From assembly GCA_028673005.1 (NCBI GenBank), contig CM054116.1, positions 130,549,547 to 130,613,546 on the forward strand: a stretch of DNA of 64,000 bases, written 5' to 3'. This stretch comes from Tanypteryx hageni. Lineage: Eukaryota > Arthropoda > Insecta > Odonata > Petaluridae. Positions 1-13,215 of the stretch are shown here, piece after piece. The position numbers and the translations under genes are program-made. The notes below the pieces were generated by a model. It had not been told where the DNA came from. It saw only the letters and a program-made list of their open reading frames with translations, and searched no databases. Each line of letters begins with the position of its first letter. Within the stretch, counting starts at the first letter, position 1.

Positions 1-1740
1 GATTTTTCTGCGCCTAAGTTATCTGTTGCTTCGCAGAAGTTACGGAATTCGTTAAACAAAAAACACCTAAATCTTGAAAATCGGCTTTGGCGATCAAATA
101 CATTTCTTTTTTAGCTTGACCTTCTCATTAATTTTTAACTTAAATTCCACGTACACGGCCATATGACTTATTTCTTCTTCTGCGGATACCTTACACCATT
201 TGGGTAGTTTGTAACTAATAAATTTATTATATTTTTCGATCTCGTGTTTCAAGTAGAGCTTTGCAAGATTAACGTTCTATGCATCTGATAGAAAAGAAAC
301 TAAGGTTACAGTCAGTTGCAGTTAAATTAAAATCACCACCAATTATATATAATAGCTGTATATCTCTTTATCGAACTTGGCATTGCCACTTGTTTCTCGA
401 GAAAGCAAGTAGTTTCTACACTTGCATTAGCCGACCAATAAAAGGATCCGCTTTCTCTCACTTTACACCATACACTTTAAAAATTGTCGCCGCAAATTGG
501 GATTGATGCGCCGATGTTTTCTAAAACCAGAATCACCAGAAAAAACCTCATAACCACCCATGTTCTCCGTGAGTCAACTTTCCGTACATATCACTGATAC
601 AGCCTGTATAATACGTATACGTATGTTCAAACTTTGCCTCCTCTTTTTGAATGCAATCACAATTTACTTTAATGATGTTCAATTTGTCGCTAAAAAATCC
701 CAATGATACATTACAGTTTGCTTAAGAACTATTATTTGGTATGCGTATACTAAACCTTACCATTCTGGATAATAATATCGGAAACATTTGCGCTTTCTGT
801 TGTAACACAGAGCAGTCACAAAGTATTGAATACACGAAGTTTCGAACTGCTTCATATAAACTAATGGCAAAACTCTAAACAGCACTGCGATAACCCGAAT
901 CGTACGATATACATATTTTTTGAATGCGTGGCAAGATATGATATATGGCCTACTGCAAGCGATAGATAAGCAGAATGAACGTAATTGCCAGTAGCAGGAA
1001 AAATTACCATAATTACAGTTTGCCTATGGCTACGGTCGGCCAGGAAGGTATAGCACTGATTTTTTGTCCATCTGTTTTTTTCGAAGATTTTTTTCTATGC
1101 ATTTCGAAGAATTATTTTTCTAAAAATGACTTTCGGAAAAATTTCCATACACCAGTAGCCACCCACATCTAGGGCAACTCAAATTCCTCCGTAGACCTAC
1201 GTTTGGGGCTTTATCTCGATGCAATGGACGAAGTCATTTTCTAGATTAAATGATTTCCAGAGAAGGAATTAATCACAGGCCCAAACAGAATGCAGACATT
1301 TATCTGACGGTAATAGAAATAAAGCACCTATTAATGTAATAGACGAAATCGGCCGAGTAAATCTTATCCAGTGGAAATTGCAATAGTGTTTTATTTCTAT
1401 TGTGGAATCTTTCCACAAAGCGGAGCCTTTCCAAGCGGAGTTTGTATTTATCTGACGATTTGAGACTTGGAAACTGTAGCGTAATTGATGTAGCGGTACT
1501 GGTTTAGAGTGAGAGGCAAAAAATCTTGTATCGCGGTATTCAAACACACCCGAATGTAAATGCGGAACTGTAATATAGGGAAAGGAAAATATAAAACATT
1601 GATTTGGAATTTGTTTCTCTTTCTATCTGAAGTCGTTTAAAAAAATGAATGTAATCATTGTCAGTAGTTTGTGGCCAGGAAATAACATTCCTTAATCGCC
1701 CAGTGTATCGTTTTAAATATTTATCTTCCGCATCAAACGA
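1..1740. other. AT-rich non-coding DNA, nothing recognised
   Basis: Only short random-looking open frames occur on either strand, the longest under 95 codons, and none has a recognisable domain. I see no tandem array, tRNA-like box or transposon end. Confidence 0.6.
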
Positions 1741-2350
1741 ATATACATCACTTCAATACGGACGCATTTAAACAACAGAAACCTCTATTGTTCGGAGCTA
1801 ATAACGAGAGCATTTCAGAGCCCCCCCTCAATGCAACTCTACCTGTACTCCCCGGATCCCTTCCGGAACAAGGCGAAAGTGCAGCGACACGAGCTTTATA
1901 AGAGCTACATGCTTCCGGAAATATATAGAGAATACATACAAAAAGATAAAGAAGGCGGGCAGGAGAGAACGGGGGGGAGCGTAGGTGCCGGGAATGGAGG
2001 TGACGGAATGTGATGTGGTATAAAAAAGAAAGAGGAGGTGGCGGGCCGATCGGGAGCGGGGGGGGGGGGGGGGTGGTCGCCACCCCGCGCCGCGCTCCCA
2101 ATCAATACTAATCTTTGTGGGACGTGTGACGTTGGCCACGAAGGGGCTCGCATCCCACAGGCCCCTTCCCAAACGCCCCACACCCCTCTCCCCGACGCCT
2201 GCCCCACGTCCGGCGGGACACCCCTTCCACGCCCTCCCCCCCATTCCGAACCGCTTTCGAACTTACTAACCAGCCGCCTCACGCCTCCATGAGAACGCCT
2301 CCTCACGACCTCGGCCCCTGTCCCCCCAATTGCCGCATCCTCAGTAATGA
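1741..2350. other. GC-rich block with a 16-base G run
   Basis: Composition switches from AT-rich to strongly GC-rich with many CpG dinucleotides, and includes an uninterrupted G run at 2058-2073. Open frames on both strands are low-complexity Pro/Gly/Arg strings, as expected from composition alone. It could be a regulatory or 5' exon region of an unseen gene, but nothing proves that. Confidence 0.4.
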
Positions 2351-2359
2351 CCCTGCTCC

Positions 2360-2820
2360 ATGGAAGCCACGGCGGCGGAAGAAGGAGGGGGGCGGAACAA
2401 GGAGAAGGACGTGATAGAAGGAATCGAGGGGAAAAAGAGGAGCAGGAAGGGGGATGAGGGGAGATGGGGCGTGGATGGAAGGAATAAAGGCGGAGGATAT
2501 AAAGGGAGGGATTGAAGGAAAGAGGTAGGAGGAAATAAAGGGAAATAATAGATGTGAGGAAGGGGAGGATTTAGGGAGGGGAAATAAGGGATGAGGGTGG
2601 TTTTGGGGGAAGGGGAAATGGAGGAGGAAGGCGATGAAGGAAGGAGATGAAATGGTTTTGGGGAGGAGCATGAGGTAGAGAACGGAGGAGGAAGGGGCGG
2701 GGGAAGAGGAAGCGAAGAGACGGAAGGAGGAGGGGAGGAAGAGAAGGAAAGCACAAAAAAGGGACGAAGGGGGGTGGGGGAGGGCGGTGGGGGGAGGGCG
2801 GTGGGGCTAGACGAGGATTG
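2360..2820. repeat. Polypurine tract (G/A-rich on + strand)
   Basis: About 450 bp almost free of C and T on the + strand, built from irregular GGAGG, GGAAG and GGGGA words. The Ser/Pro/Leu-rich minus-strand frames here (2303-2756) are translations of this simple sequence and not proteins. Such purine-pyrimidine asymmetry can form triplex (H-DNA). Confidence 0.8.
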
Positions 2821-2829
2821 AGGCAGAAG

Positions 2830-4133
2830 AGATATTAAAACGCAGTTTAAAGGGACTACTAAATAAGTACCTCTGTTCCACCGGGAATGATATGATTAAA
2901 TTTAAAGAGAGGCGAAAGTTTTTAAGAAGCGGCTCTTAAATTTTTCCTAGTTTTAGCCGCGTTTCGCTTCCAGCATGGGCGCCTATTTGCTTCGGTCCGT
3001 CCGTCCGTCCGCATGTTCGTTCCCGAACCGAACGGATTTCCATGGAATTTGATATTAAGGACTTAAAATCGAAAAAAATAAGAAAATCACATAAATAAAT
3101 CATATAAGCTAATCAGGGGAACCACTTTACTGATGAAAAAAAGAACTTTTCTTCATATCTCGTAAGTATTGGGCCATATCAAAATAGTTTCAAATAAACC
3201 TTTAGAACTTGTATTTCTTTTTCTATACATTTTTACCGTAGGAGTAGCCGTTATCAAGAAATTTAAACAAGAAAGTCTGAATTCGCTTTGAACTTTGAAA
3301 AATTCACGCATAGCTACCAAACTGTTATCAACATAATCTTATTGGTTACTGAAGTAAATATGATCTGCTATAATTACAAAAATACATTTAATTCCTTACG
3401 CGCGCATGAAAGATTTTTTAAGCAGAAGGAAATGTATTATCTACGACGAAGAAAAGAACGTAAACGTAAATACTACAACCAATGAACTCAAGTGAGGTAT
3501 GTTTTCAATAATTTTCGATTGTTTGGACGATTAAAACCGATTAGAAAATAAATCGGTAAATAAAATTTGAATATTTCCCTGGCATAATTTCTGATCTATC
3601 GTTTTGCAGTATTTAGTCATTAAAATTACGTAACATGTTTCTTGATGCACTAACTCAAGAGGGAAGACACTTTTAGCAGACAGAGACGTAATCGGGTCGT
3701 GGTGTTTTGCTGTTTTATGGTGTGGGTTCCTTCAAATTATATCGTTTAGTTACAAATGCTCCACAAAACACGCCGATTTGTGATACACTGCAAACTTTCC
3801 TAACATGTTTTACATATTTTGAAGGCAAATCAAAATGTCCATGCTATAAATTAATTCCATAGTATTTTCCGTATATTGTATTTTAAAAGTCATCTCAATA
3901 TGTTTATTAAAAACTCAAGTTTCTCTTTGTTAAGTTAAATGCAGACTGTTCCTGTGTGTAGATTTTGCTGTATGGTTGTAATATGTGATTTTTATTCTAT
4001 TCAGCATAAAAATATCTTACTTCTCTATCATTTCTGTACTTCTCTGCCTCTTAATAAGACCGTCGCCTATTCTAGACTCACCAGCCATTTAGAATTCTAT
4101 AATCTCCTCAGTTTACTGGCTGCTATTTTTATT
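2830..4133. other. AT-rich DNA with a short (GTCC)n array
   Basis: A (GTCC)n stretch lies at about 2996-3011, followed by degenerate AT-rich text. This resembles the inner part of the hairpin-ended repeats seen elsewhere in the window, but no second copy was matched. No coding sequence is recognised. Confidence 0.45.
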
Positions 4134-4410
4134 AGCCTACTTTCCAAAAAACGGAAAGTAGTCTTATGGGATTGCCTCGCTGTCCATGTGCGTGTATGTA
4201 CGAGTATGTCCCCCGCTAACATCTTCTTCGTGAATGGACCTATTTCCATGAAACTTGGTGTGAGGTTAGTGCTCTCGGAGACTACCTCCGAGCCGTAATT
4301 TGTATTCCGAATTTACAGGTTTTAAGTTCGATTCCAGGTGAGTTCTTTTCCCATTGGATTTAAATGGTTAATCTAAAATCCGACGCGCAGAGAGTTTTTA
4401 TTTTGCATTT
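4134..4410. repeat. Hairpin-ended dispersed repeat (family B, copy 1)
   Basis: It opens with a perfect stem-loop, 4137-4161, with arms CTACTTTCC and GGAAAGTAG. The following ~250 bp align with 29681-29925. Shared words include the TTTCATGAAACTTGGTG-like stretch, a TTCGATTCC-like box, CCCATTTGATTT-like text and a terminal TTTTATTTTGCA. Two diverged copies 25 kb apart with the same start and end indicate a transposed element of unknown class. Confidence 0.7.
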
Positions 4411-6079
4411 TAAATATTTTAGAATTATGATATCGGAGTGGGATTTGTACTTTTCTAAGAGAAAAAAAGTGAAGATTCTTATTCTTATCACATAATGTTG
4501 ATTTTCGATCGTATTTGTTTGAATTTCTCTCAAAAACTTTCGTTTCGGCGTTTTGAAAGTATTTTTTTCGATTTGTTGCTATGGTGATGATCATTACTAA
4601 ACTCGCCTGAAGCATAGCCGAATGCACATTCCAGCCGTGTTTCGATTCATAGCTATTGAGCAAACAATCGACCCTTAGGTCGATTCATACCTATCGGATT
4701 CGCAGCGAAAAATATGAATACTAAATAATGTTCTCAGTAACCATACCGGTTCTATATTATTATTATTCGTCCCGGAGATCTGTTGATTCAGCATTGCAAA
4801 AGGTCTCCAATCGTTCCCCGCTGCAAACTTTGTCACGAAAATTTTCAGCTGAGAGGAATGCGAATCCTTTGGTGACTCTGTGATGCAGAGTATCTCAAGA
4901 GCTGCGCGAATGAATTTCTCTTCTTTGAGATCTACAGTCTGTCGTATCACAGGAGAGGGCCAACGATGTGACCGAAATTGCCATCTGGGTGAGCGTTAAA
5001 GCCATTCCTCCCAGTCGTTTTGCGAATAACGTCATCGGTAGGTCCTCATATGGAAGAGGTCTCCGTCGTCTTCTCCGAATGTTCTTCAGTCTAACATGAC
5101 GCAGGACAATGGGGTCCTTCCATAGTGATGCATACGCGGAGAGGTCAGATGCAGGGACACAATTGGATAAAATCCAGAACGTGAAATTCTGATCTGATAA
5201 TTGGGTCAAATAATCGGCATCAGAATCTCTAGGCGACTATAGTGCGCTTAAGTATTAGAATGGCGGCAATGGGTAATTAAAAAATTACTTTTACAAGAAT
5301 GAAAATAGAAAATCACCGTCGATTCTGAAAACTATTGGAAAAATTAATTAAGTGGCATCGGGAAATGAAAAAATGAAAGAGCATAAGATCAGATGAAAAA
5401 CGCGTCATTATTGATCGTCGTTAGTATGGAAGTAATTTGACATTCAGAAAGAAATAGCATGGCAAGACGGTTTCATTTTATGATAGGATACGAAAAAATG
5501 CGATTAAATGAATCCAAAGAGATATTGTCGTTGAGAGCTAGGAATAAAAACCTCTACATTTGTTTGTTCTGTGATTCGGGATATGAAATTCATATCTTCC
5601 TCTACTATTAAATCAATACTAATATATTGTTTTCCTTTTTATGAAAAAATATTATTAATAGTACTTTGTTCTATGATAAATTCTTGGCATAAAAATGGCA
5701 AGAATCGTGAATTTATGACCTTGAATAAAAAAGTTACCTTTAGTGCTCACAGGGCATATCTTTTCTAAGACATCTTTCACTCAGTCTTCCCTCCTCCTGA
5801 TGCTACATGTGACACTTGTTGTAATAATATCATTAGCCTTTTCTCATTTTCCTATATTTCCACTATCCCTGACAAGTATTTTTATTTACAAACTTCTGAC
5901 TCCCTCTTCCGTGGCACTGGCTGTGATTAAGTTGATGCTATGATTTCAAAGAATGCCAAAACCTTATCGCTAATTTAAAATATGTGCTTCTCTTCCAACT
6001 ATTTTCCGTCTACTTGGATGTTATCTCATATTAATCCTCTATATTAGTTTGACTACAGAAATTCCGTCATTTCTCACTG
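4411..6079. other. Unassigned DNA, mixed composition
   Basis: The part from 4670 to 5220 has more balanced base composition and holds two overlapping minus-strand frames (4675-4950 and 4895-5209, 91 and 104 codons). I recognise no family in either, and neither has clear splice or start context. The rest is AT-rich and featureless. A degraded gene or transposon fragment is possible. Confidence 0.4.
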
Positions 6080-6949
6080 TCATCTACATCTACATCTGCA
6101 TATTACCCTGCAAGTCACCTTGACGGTGGATGGCAGGGGGTGCCGCGCACCAAGTTCCTAACTAATTATTATTCACAGTTATCTATTGTGGTCACGTATT
6201 GTCCTAGGGAAAAAGGACTCCTTATACCTCTCCGTCCTACTATCTATTTCGCGAATCTTGTCCTCATTATCCCTCCGTCCGATATACGTTGGTTGTCGAA
6301 TAATATCCTTCATTTCATTTACGAATATCTCCGACCTATATTTATCTAGAAGTTTAAGTCTCGCCTGTAATCTACGATATTTTAACGATGGCCAACTCAA
6401 CTCTTCAATGAGTAACGTAACGCTCTGTTTTTTATCGTAATTCTTTTTCACGAATCTAGCTGCTCGCCGCTGTATTTTTTCTAAATCCTTTATGAGTCCC
6501 CTCTGATATGGATCCCAAACCGCTGCTGCGTATTCCATTTGAGGTCTAACCAAGGATAAATAACAGGATTCTCTCACCTTTTCCGTGCCTTTCCTGACTA
6601 TTCTACGCACAATAGCCAACTTCTTATTTGCCGCACCTATCACTCGTCTTATGTGGGTGTCCCTAGACAGGTCACGATTCAAGGTTACCCCGAGGTATTT
6701 CACGGATTCCGAAACAGGAATGCTCTCACCATCTATCGAGTAGGTAAACACGCACGATGGGTTTCTAGATTTCCAAAAGTTTAGAACGTTACTCTTTTTC
6801 TGATTGATTTCTAGCTGCCATTCCTTGCACCAAACAGATAACGCATCCAGATCATCCTGAAGCTGACGATAGTCGCTAGGACCACTAATTTCTCTATAGA
6901 CTACGGTGTCATCCGCAAAAAGCCTGATATTACTTTTAATCCCATGTCT
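6080..6949 (-). mobile_element. 5'-truncated non-LTR retrotransposon (CR1/Jockey-type LINE)
   Basis: Reading the minus strand, the element begins abruptly inside the reverse transcriptase domain at about 6949, runs to the end of the ORF at 6179, has a short 3' UTR, and ends in a hexanucleotide tail. The tail reads as repeated CATCTA units at about 6085-6100 on the + strand. A truncated 5' end and a short tandem 3' tail are typical of CR1-like LINE insertions. The 3' UTR words around 6105-6150 (CACCTTGACGGTGGATGGCA) resemble LINE 3' ends seen in other insects. Confidence 0.85.
6179..6949 (-). pseudogene. C-terminal reverse transcriptase fragment of the LINE
   Basis: An open frame of 256 codons follows an in-frame TGA at 6950-6952 and continues through the position usually called the start at 6751. 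It carries RLFADDTVVYREI at its N-terminal side, where FADD (6908-6919) is the catalytic RT motif C. After that come SVWCKEWQLEIN, the thumb-region motif SVKYLGVTLNRDLS with HIRRVIGAANKKL, then VRPQMEYAAAVWDPYQ and IQRRAARFV. These are hallmarks of the LINE RT palm-to-thumb region in Jockey/CR1 pol proteins. Upstream RT motifs and the endonuclease are absent, so the copy is dead on arrival. No frameshift is seen within the retained part, which suggests a fairly young insertion. Confidence 0.9.
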
Positions 6950-6952
6950 TCA

Positions 6953-8160
6953 CGTCGGATCCTGGCTATGATTTGCGAGCGCATCATATTAACACGAATA
7001 TCAGACTTTAGCGGCTCTTATCTTTCTTTCTTTGACATCGCGTGATTTCCTTCCTCTTTGCTCATACCTCATATACCTTTTTTCCCTGCAGCAATATGGT
7101 AAGGACGTAAAAAGATGCAATTCTAAACTTGGCATTTGTTCCGCAGACCTTACAAAAGCTTTTATTGCCTTGACCTCTTCTATTCAACAAATACAAGATT
7201 GATTCCGCCTAAACGGTAACTTCCCCCCCCCCCATAGCAATTTTCTATGTAAAAAGTTACAAAGGGTTGTCTTATTCGGTTCTTCCTTCTCTTTGTTTCC
7301 TATCCTTTTCGTGCACCGCAAGTTACAGGTCTTGGTCATTACCTCTTCCCTCTTTTTATGGAAGATAATTCTGAAAAACTGCCGTCTGGCAGTCATCTAT
7401 TGCTCTCTGCGGATGACAGCATAACGTTGAAACTCATCCACCCACCACATGACTGTGAAAAGTTACAGTAAGTCATAAAAAACACACCTCGCTGGCGCTC
7501 CATATGGAAATTAAAACTGAAAAAGGAAAAGAGCAGTGTGCTTACAATTTCTTGAAGGTTCGACAATGATCCACGATTACAATATTGTTATTCCAAAGGT
7601 CATTTCCCCAAAACACCTTGGTATCTATAGAGATTCAAAATTGAATATCGTGCATCATGTTAATGCAATATAAATTAAGGCTATGCAACTTTTAGGAATG
7701 TCCTATAGATTTACGGGGATAAAGGTACCTCCAGAGCTCCGAACGTATTTTTGCAGCTGTATACTCCCCCTCTTGATTTACTCTTCTCCCATCTGATCAG
7801 TGTCTGCTGCCTCCAACCTCTTGTCTCCTCGACCGTATCTTCAATTTTGTCGCAAAGATTTTGTGTCCACCCTCTTCAAAACGCCTCTAGAACTCAATTT
7901 CCAGGATTTCTTAATCTTCATTCTCTTAAAATCCACAGCAATTTTTTTATTTTCCTCCTTAATAGCAAAATTAACTGTCCTCTCTTACTCTCGTCAACCA
8001 CTGAGTATCTTATAGAAAAACTCGACTTTCTGTCTCCCTTTCACTCCTTGGCTATATCTCATTAAAACGTTCGTTTTTCTTCAGGGTCCCGATTTTGCTT
8101 AGTACCAGGGGTATGAAACTCTTATGGGAGAATAGATTCCCAGCTTTTACACGTAGTTCA
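6953..8160. other. Unassigned DNA
   Basis: A C run at 7223-7233 is the only simple-sequence landmark. Short open frames at 7184-7396 and 7751-8065 show no recognisable domain. Sequence upstream of the LINE truncation point shows no homology that I can name. Confidence 0.5.
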
Positions 8161-10340
8161 CTATGATAAGGGGTCCGCAAAAGGCGCTGCAGTCGAAGTC
8201 AGCTCTCTCTCTCTCTTTCTCCCTCTATTTCTCTCTCTCTACCACATCACCACAGCGCCACACGTTCCTTGTGTGTCATAGCGAATCAGCGGCCATTTTG
8301 CTTGATAAAAGTTCGCCATTACTTATTGAGCGGTTGACAGTTACTCTGATTTTGTTAAGTAGATATGCATTCATCACTGTTTAAAAAAACGTGACGGAGT
8401 GAATTTGTTCTGCTCTTCAATCGACAGAGCTGGGTAAGTCTTAAAAATAGCATATATTTTTGAAAAATTTCTGACGAAACACTTCTACGAAGTGTTATGT
8501 GAATGCGTTTTGTGAGAATGCTTTTATATTTTCTTAACAGATTCCTGCACTGGTTAGATCTCCTAGGAAGGAAGGAAAGAAATTTCTCGTTTTTTTTGTG
8601 TGCGAGAAGCATTTTGAGAGGAAATGTTTCTCATTTTTAGGTGTTAAGCCTCGTTTACTTCACCTAGCTGTGTCATCCATTGCCCTGGCCGTGAATATGG
8701 TACGTGCTAGTTCACAAAATAAGCCGTAATTTTAGATTGAGTAACTGAAATTTTTGTTTAAAACTTCTCGCGGTTATCAGTAGATTATAGTGGGTTTGGA
8801 AGTTAAACTGCAACATAGACGCCAGGGGATAGTATTGTGCTTGTAATAGAATGAAATAAGTCTCATTGTTTTAATTTGAAATATTTTGAATTTATAGAAA
8901 TTGTTAACTTGATTAATTCTTGTTTCTCATTATGCATTTGTTTATAATCCTAGACTTTAAGATAATTCTTATTTGTTTCAAATCGTATTTAGAAATACAT
9001 ATATATTTCTCGATCGAGAAATTGAAATTTCTATATCAAAAGTCTTCCTTGTTATATGATGAATACATATAGATCTTAAATGGGCTAACTGTAACTGCTG
9101 CGAACACGTAAACGTCAGCAAATACAACTGTGCTTAGAATAAATTATAAATAAAGTGGACATTTTCTAGTGCAATGTGATGTGTTTAATTTTACAAATGG
9201 TAATGTGATCTTCATAGAAACATTGTTTATGGACCACAATGGACCGTAAGCGCATTTGTCTTATTTTACTTTTATTGTAACATTTGAAGCATGCCCATTG
9301 CCTCCTGCATCAATTTCATTAGGTTTAGCAGGTTTAATGATTGACATTCTTAGAAATTCATTTTCATTCTTTTTACAGGTGGAACAGAAAGAGAATGTGT
9401 TCCAGGGCCGAAGAAATCACTTTACAAATAGATTTTTGCATGATCCGCAAATTCATTCTTGACGTGAATGTTTAACGTTTTTTCGTCGTCCACGTGAATT
9501 TCCTTTAAATACGTTTCATGCATAAAAGGCATTAACGTTATAAAAGTCGGTTACAATAATTCATTTTTATATCTTTATTGCATAATATTTATGTACAAAT
9601 ACCTCACTTATGTAATTTGATGACTTTGTACTCTCGCAATGTGTGATATACGGTATTAAATTTGATTTCTTATATGCAATTCTTTCATTTTAGTCCACTT
9701 AAATCTGTCCGTGCAATTTATATTTGCTACGATTATCGTATTAAAACGGGAGGGGAAAGGGGCGAGCGACATCCTGTGATGACGTCACGCTAGCATTCGT
9801 TAACAAGTAGTTCCAAATTTTCCCGTTGACCCATCGATTGTCACCTTTCATGGAAAACCTGGGAATCGTTTTATAGCTTAAAGTTTCCGGTCTTTCCCTA
9901 GGGGTACTTCGTCTTTGCTTATTACCTTCTCCACTCACTATGATAAAAACCTATTTTATATAACTCGGCAACTTAAATTAGATATACACTATCTCTTCGC
10001 TCTTTTCCTCATTAATTATTTTCAGTTACGATGGACATCAGCTTGGTGACTGTTTCTATGATTTAAAAAAATATTATTACAATTTTTGTTGACATCGTGT
10101 TTTGTCAATTTTATTTTATTTATTTATTTATATTTTATTAATAAATCTGCTGTAATTGGCCTCGAGCGCTCTCTCATTTCGACATTAATGTAATGAAGAT
10201 GAATGTGGTGGCTGGTTGTTTCACGTGGTTTGTAGCTTTAATAAATAAACTGATGTGGGCAACACATTACTTTCTCCATATTTATATGGCAAATTACATG
10301 TTGTTAGCTCTGGGATCGTTGTCAATATTTACTTCCGGTT
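8161..10340. other. AT-rich non-coding DNA with a short CT microsatellite
   Basis: A CTCTCT-rich patch lies at about 8201-8240. The remainder is AT-rich with no long frame and no recognised repeat. Short frames at 8355-8612 and 9741-9938 look like chance. Confidence 0.55.
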
Positions 10341-10885
10341 GACAATTAAGAAATGAATAAGGAGCGTTACTAAGACGTAACTAAGCGTCAATTGCTAACA
10401 ATAGTCTTCGGTAGGTGGCGTGGTGGTGGCTGCTAAAAATATAAGATATCTCTTAAACAATGCATTATATGAAAAAATGTATCACACAGAGGTTGTAGAA
10501 AATAAAATTTCCTACAACTTTTGTTCCAGTACATTTTTACATCTATCAAATATTAACGCATATATTTCAAAATTGCGGATAAGTGACAAGCATAAACACC
10601 CACTTCCGGTCGACCGATTTTTACCAAAAACTAATCAGATCTTCTAACTTTTATAAAAATGTTAAATATAAAATTTTGCGTTGACCTGATTAATAGTTTT
10701 TGAGTTGGAGCGCCCACAAAAATCTATCACATACATACAGACAGACAGACACACAGACATCATCGAGAAAATAGTCAAAACGTGTTCAGGGTACCTTAAA
10801 ACATGTATTTCCGTTGAAATCTCGAATTCCATTTATTTCATGAATACAATACTTTCTCTATACTTCGTTTATCGAGAAAGTAAAA
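10341..10885 (+). repeat. Dispersed repeat family A, copy 1
   Basis: It matches 16311-16942 and 17723-18374 along its length: the GGAGCGTTACTAAGA start, a GGTAGGTGG..GGTGGTGGC block, ATCTCTTAAACAATGCATTA, CACTTCCGGT..GACCGATTT, a CAGACAGACAGA/CACACA simple-repeat core, CATCGAGAAAAT..TCAAAACGTG, and a terminal stem-loop at 10851-10881 (ACTTTCTC and GAGAAAGT) followed by AAAA. This copy lacks the ~90 bp 5' extension shared by the other two, consistent with 5' truncation. No coding capacity. Confidence 0.85.
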
Positions 10886-11324
10886 ATTAGAAGAACTTAT
10901 CATTTGATTTAAATAAAAAAAATTCAATCTATAATAATAACACGTTAGTGCGGTTCAGAACCATATCAGACCCGGTTGCTGAAACGTTGTGTGCATGCTT
11001 TTATTCGTTACTATTTTAGAAATACTATCTCGAGACATAAACCAAAGAACGCATAACAGAACGAAATTTCATTTTCCTGCCGTCAATTTTGAAATACGAG
11101 TCGAATCGGTCTACAAATCAATTTATATCGCGAAAATTTGGCGCATTTTTGCGTAAAAATCTTTCATCGTCAAGGTGATTAACATTTTTGCCGGGATTAA
11201 TAATTCGCGTCACATTTTCTCACATATTAACGATGTTTCGAGGCTTTTCTGAAATTTAAACAATACCTTGGCAACAATAAACAATACGACGATATCAAAA
11301 ATAAATATGAATTCAATAAATTAT

Positions 11325-11984
11325 GAAATTTTAAAAAGTATTCCTTTTTTGTGTAATTAGAGGGCTCTGCCCCCTACTCGCTACCGCTCGCCAATCTCCG
11401 GCATCCGTTCGCTTTGCTCTCCCCGGCGCCCAATGAGGTCAACAATCTACAATTCGTCAAAACCGTCAGTGGGCAGCACGGTCTACTTTTTTATGTAGAT
11501 ATCTAATAGAGATCTTTCAAAAAAATAAAAAACACTAAAAATGGAAACTAAATTAAAAGTTGAAAAACTGAAAATATAATTATAACATACTAAAAACACT
11601 AAAAATGGAAAATAAATTAAAGTTAAAAAAGTTAAGTGATTGCTATATACTTTCTTCGAACATTTTAACATAAATAAGGAATTTGTTGCCCACTCTTGAT
11701 CTTTTATGCGAACCATAATGATTAGGAACTTTAAGAGGAGAAAAGTACTCAATTTGTATGACGGACGCCAAATTCCTTTTTTATGTTAAAATGTTGTGAC
11801 ACGCCAATAAAAGTTTGATTCAGAGGTTTTATGAAAGATTATATTAACAAAAAAAATATTTTTCTCTTTTAGTATGTTATAATTATTTGTTTTCAGTTTT
11901 TCAACTTTTAATTTATTTTTTCCATTTTTAGTGTTTTTTATTTTTTTTTTGAAATTATATAAAAAAGGAATATTTTTTAAATTT
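11325..11984. repeat. Foldback element with interrupted long inverted arms
   Basis: Three nested pairs of complementary segments occur in mirror order: 11325-11358 with 11953-11984, 11513-11595 with 11867-11955, and 11657-11690 with 11767-11796. The middle pair is about 85 nt and nearly perfect. The left arm is split by ~150 bp of GC-richer sequence (11361-11510, with GGGCTCTGCCCCC), absent from the right arm. A direct repeat of CACTAAAAATGGAAA occurs twice in the left arm. The stretch before it (10886-11324) is AT-rich and unassigned. This is a foldback or MITE-like structure. Confidence 0.7.
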
Positions 11985-13169
11985 TATAATTAATTTTTTC
12001 ATTTATTATTATATTTTGAAAGCACTAAAAACTGTTTGTCCGCTATACAAATCTACACCTTTGAAGAAATCGTCAGGCAACTTCGCTTCCCGTGCAAGAA
12101 TTTCAAAGTACGGGCACTAGATGGCAGCGAAGCAAAACGATATTTCGCTTGCATATTTTATTATTTTTGGACCAATCCTCCACATTTTTCCTGGAAAATT
12201 AAGTTCTATAACCTTTCGACAAAAATTACGAATCCAACGATATATAATTTGTTGGATAATTATACTGAAATGTTTCAAAAATAAGATTTAATTAACTGAA
12301 TTTTTAAAAACATTGGAGTACATTTTCTACAAAAGATGAATAAGTTTAAAAAACACAAATCACATTTTTTTTTAACATTTGAATCTGACTTAGCTATTCA
12401 TTGCACTACCTTTTAGATTCCCATTGCGTGTATGCAAGAGGGAAGTAATAAGAAGGTCGTAAAAAAAACGTCGTCGCGCTTGGTTCGCTGTACGGCCAGG
12501 CGTGGAACTTCCTGTTTATAATAATTACAGAACAGTTTGAGAACTATTTGTTTCTTCCCAAGGCTACCATGGTTATCGAGGATCGTGTAACGTGATTTCG
12601 GATGCGATGAATTGGAGAAGCGCATTTAGAATCCAATAATTAAATCATGTAGGCATTAGTAGGAATGATAACTGTGTAGCAGCAGCTACAATCCTAGATA
12701 AATTGGCTTAAAAAAACAAGATACATCTTCCAAATCTGAGTTTCTTGCTGTCTGTATCTCACTACATTTATCCATTTGTGATGTATTTTCGGTGGATTGT
12801 GGATTTTAGTTTAAAATTTCTTAAAATTTGCTGATTGCTTGTTATTCTTAAAATATTGGCGTAAAAAGCGATTGGACCTTTCAAACAGTTGTTTGTTTTC
12901 GCTTTAAATTTTGCAGCTGTCGTAGGGGCATTGATTCACCTTTGGATGCGATAAAACGTAGTTGCCTAAAGACCTTTATTTCAACCTTGGTAACTCCGAG
13001 CTGCGGCTGAAATATTAAACGAAATTTCATTTAACGAAACTCTAAACGCATTATTCTAAGTGGGTTAAATTGAGATATATGTAGATTCGAACCTTAATGA
13101 GCCACTCTCAGTATTAAGCATCTGCCGCACCAGCGCCGGCATAAGCTGTTTTAAATGGGTTTTCCGCTC
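11985..13169. other. Unassigned AT-rich DNA
   Basis: No coding sequence or repeat is recognised. A weak tRNA-like B-box (GGTTCGAATC on the minus strand) lies near 13085-13095, but a matching cloverleaf is not convincing. Confidence 0.45.
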
Positions 13170-13215
13170 CAGGGGTACCAACCTTTGGGGGTCGTAAGGT
13201 GAGAGACTCACTCGG
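13170..13215 (+). mobile_element. Probable solo end of a hAT-type element
   Basis: The stretch beginning CAGGGGTACCAACCTTTGGG and continuing GGGTCGTAAGG has the form of hAT-superfamily MITE ends (CAGGGGT...CAACCTTTGGGGGTCG). No matching opposite end was found within a few kilobases. Confidence 0.4.
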
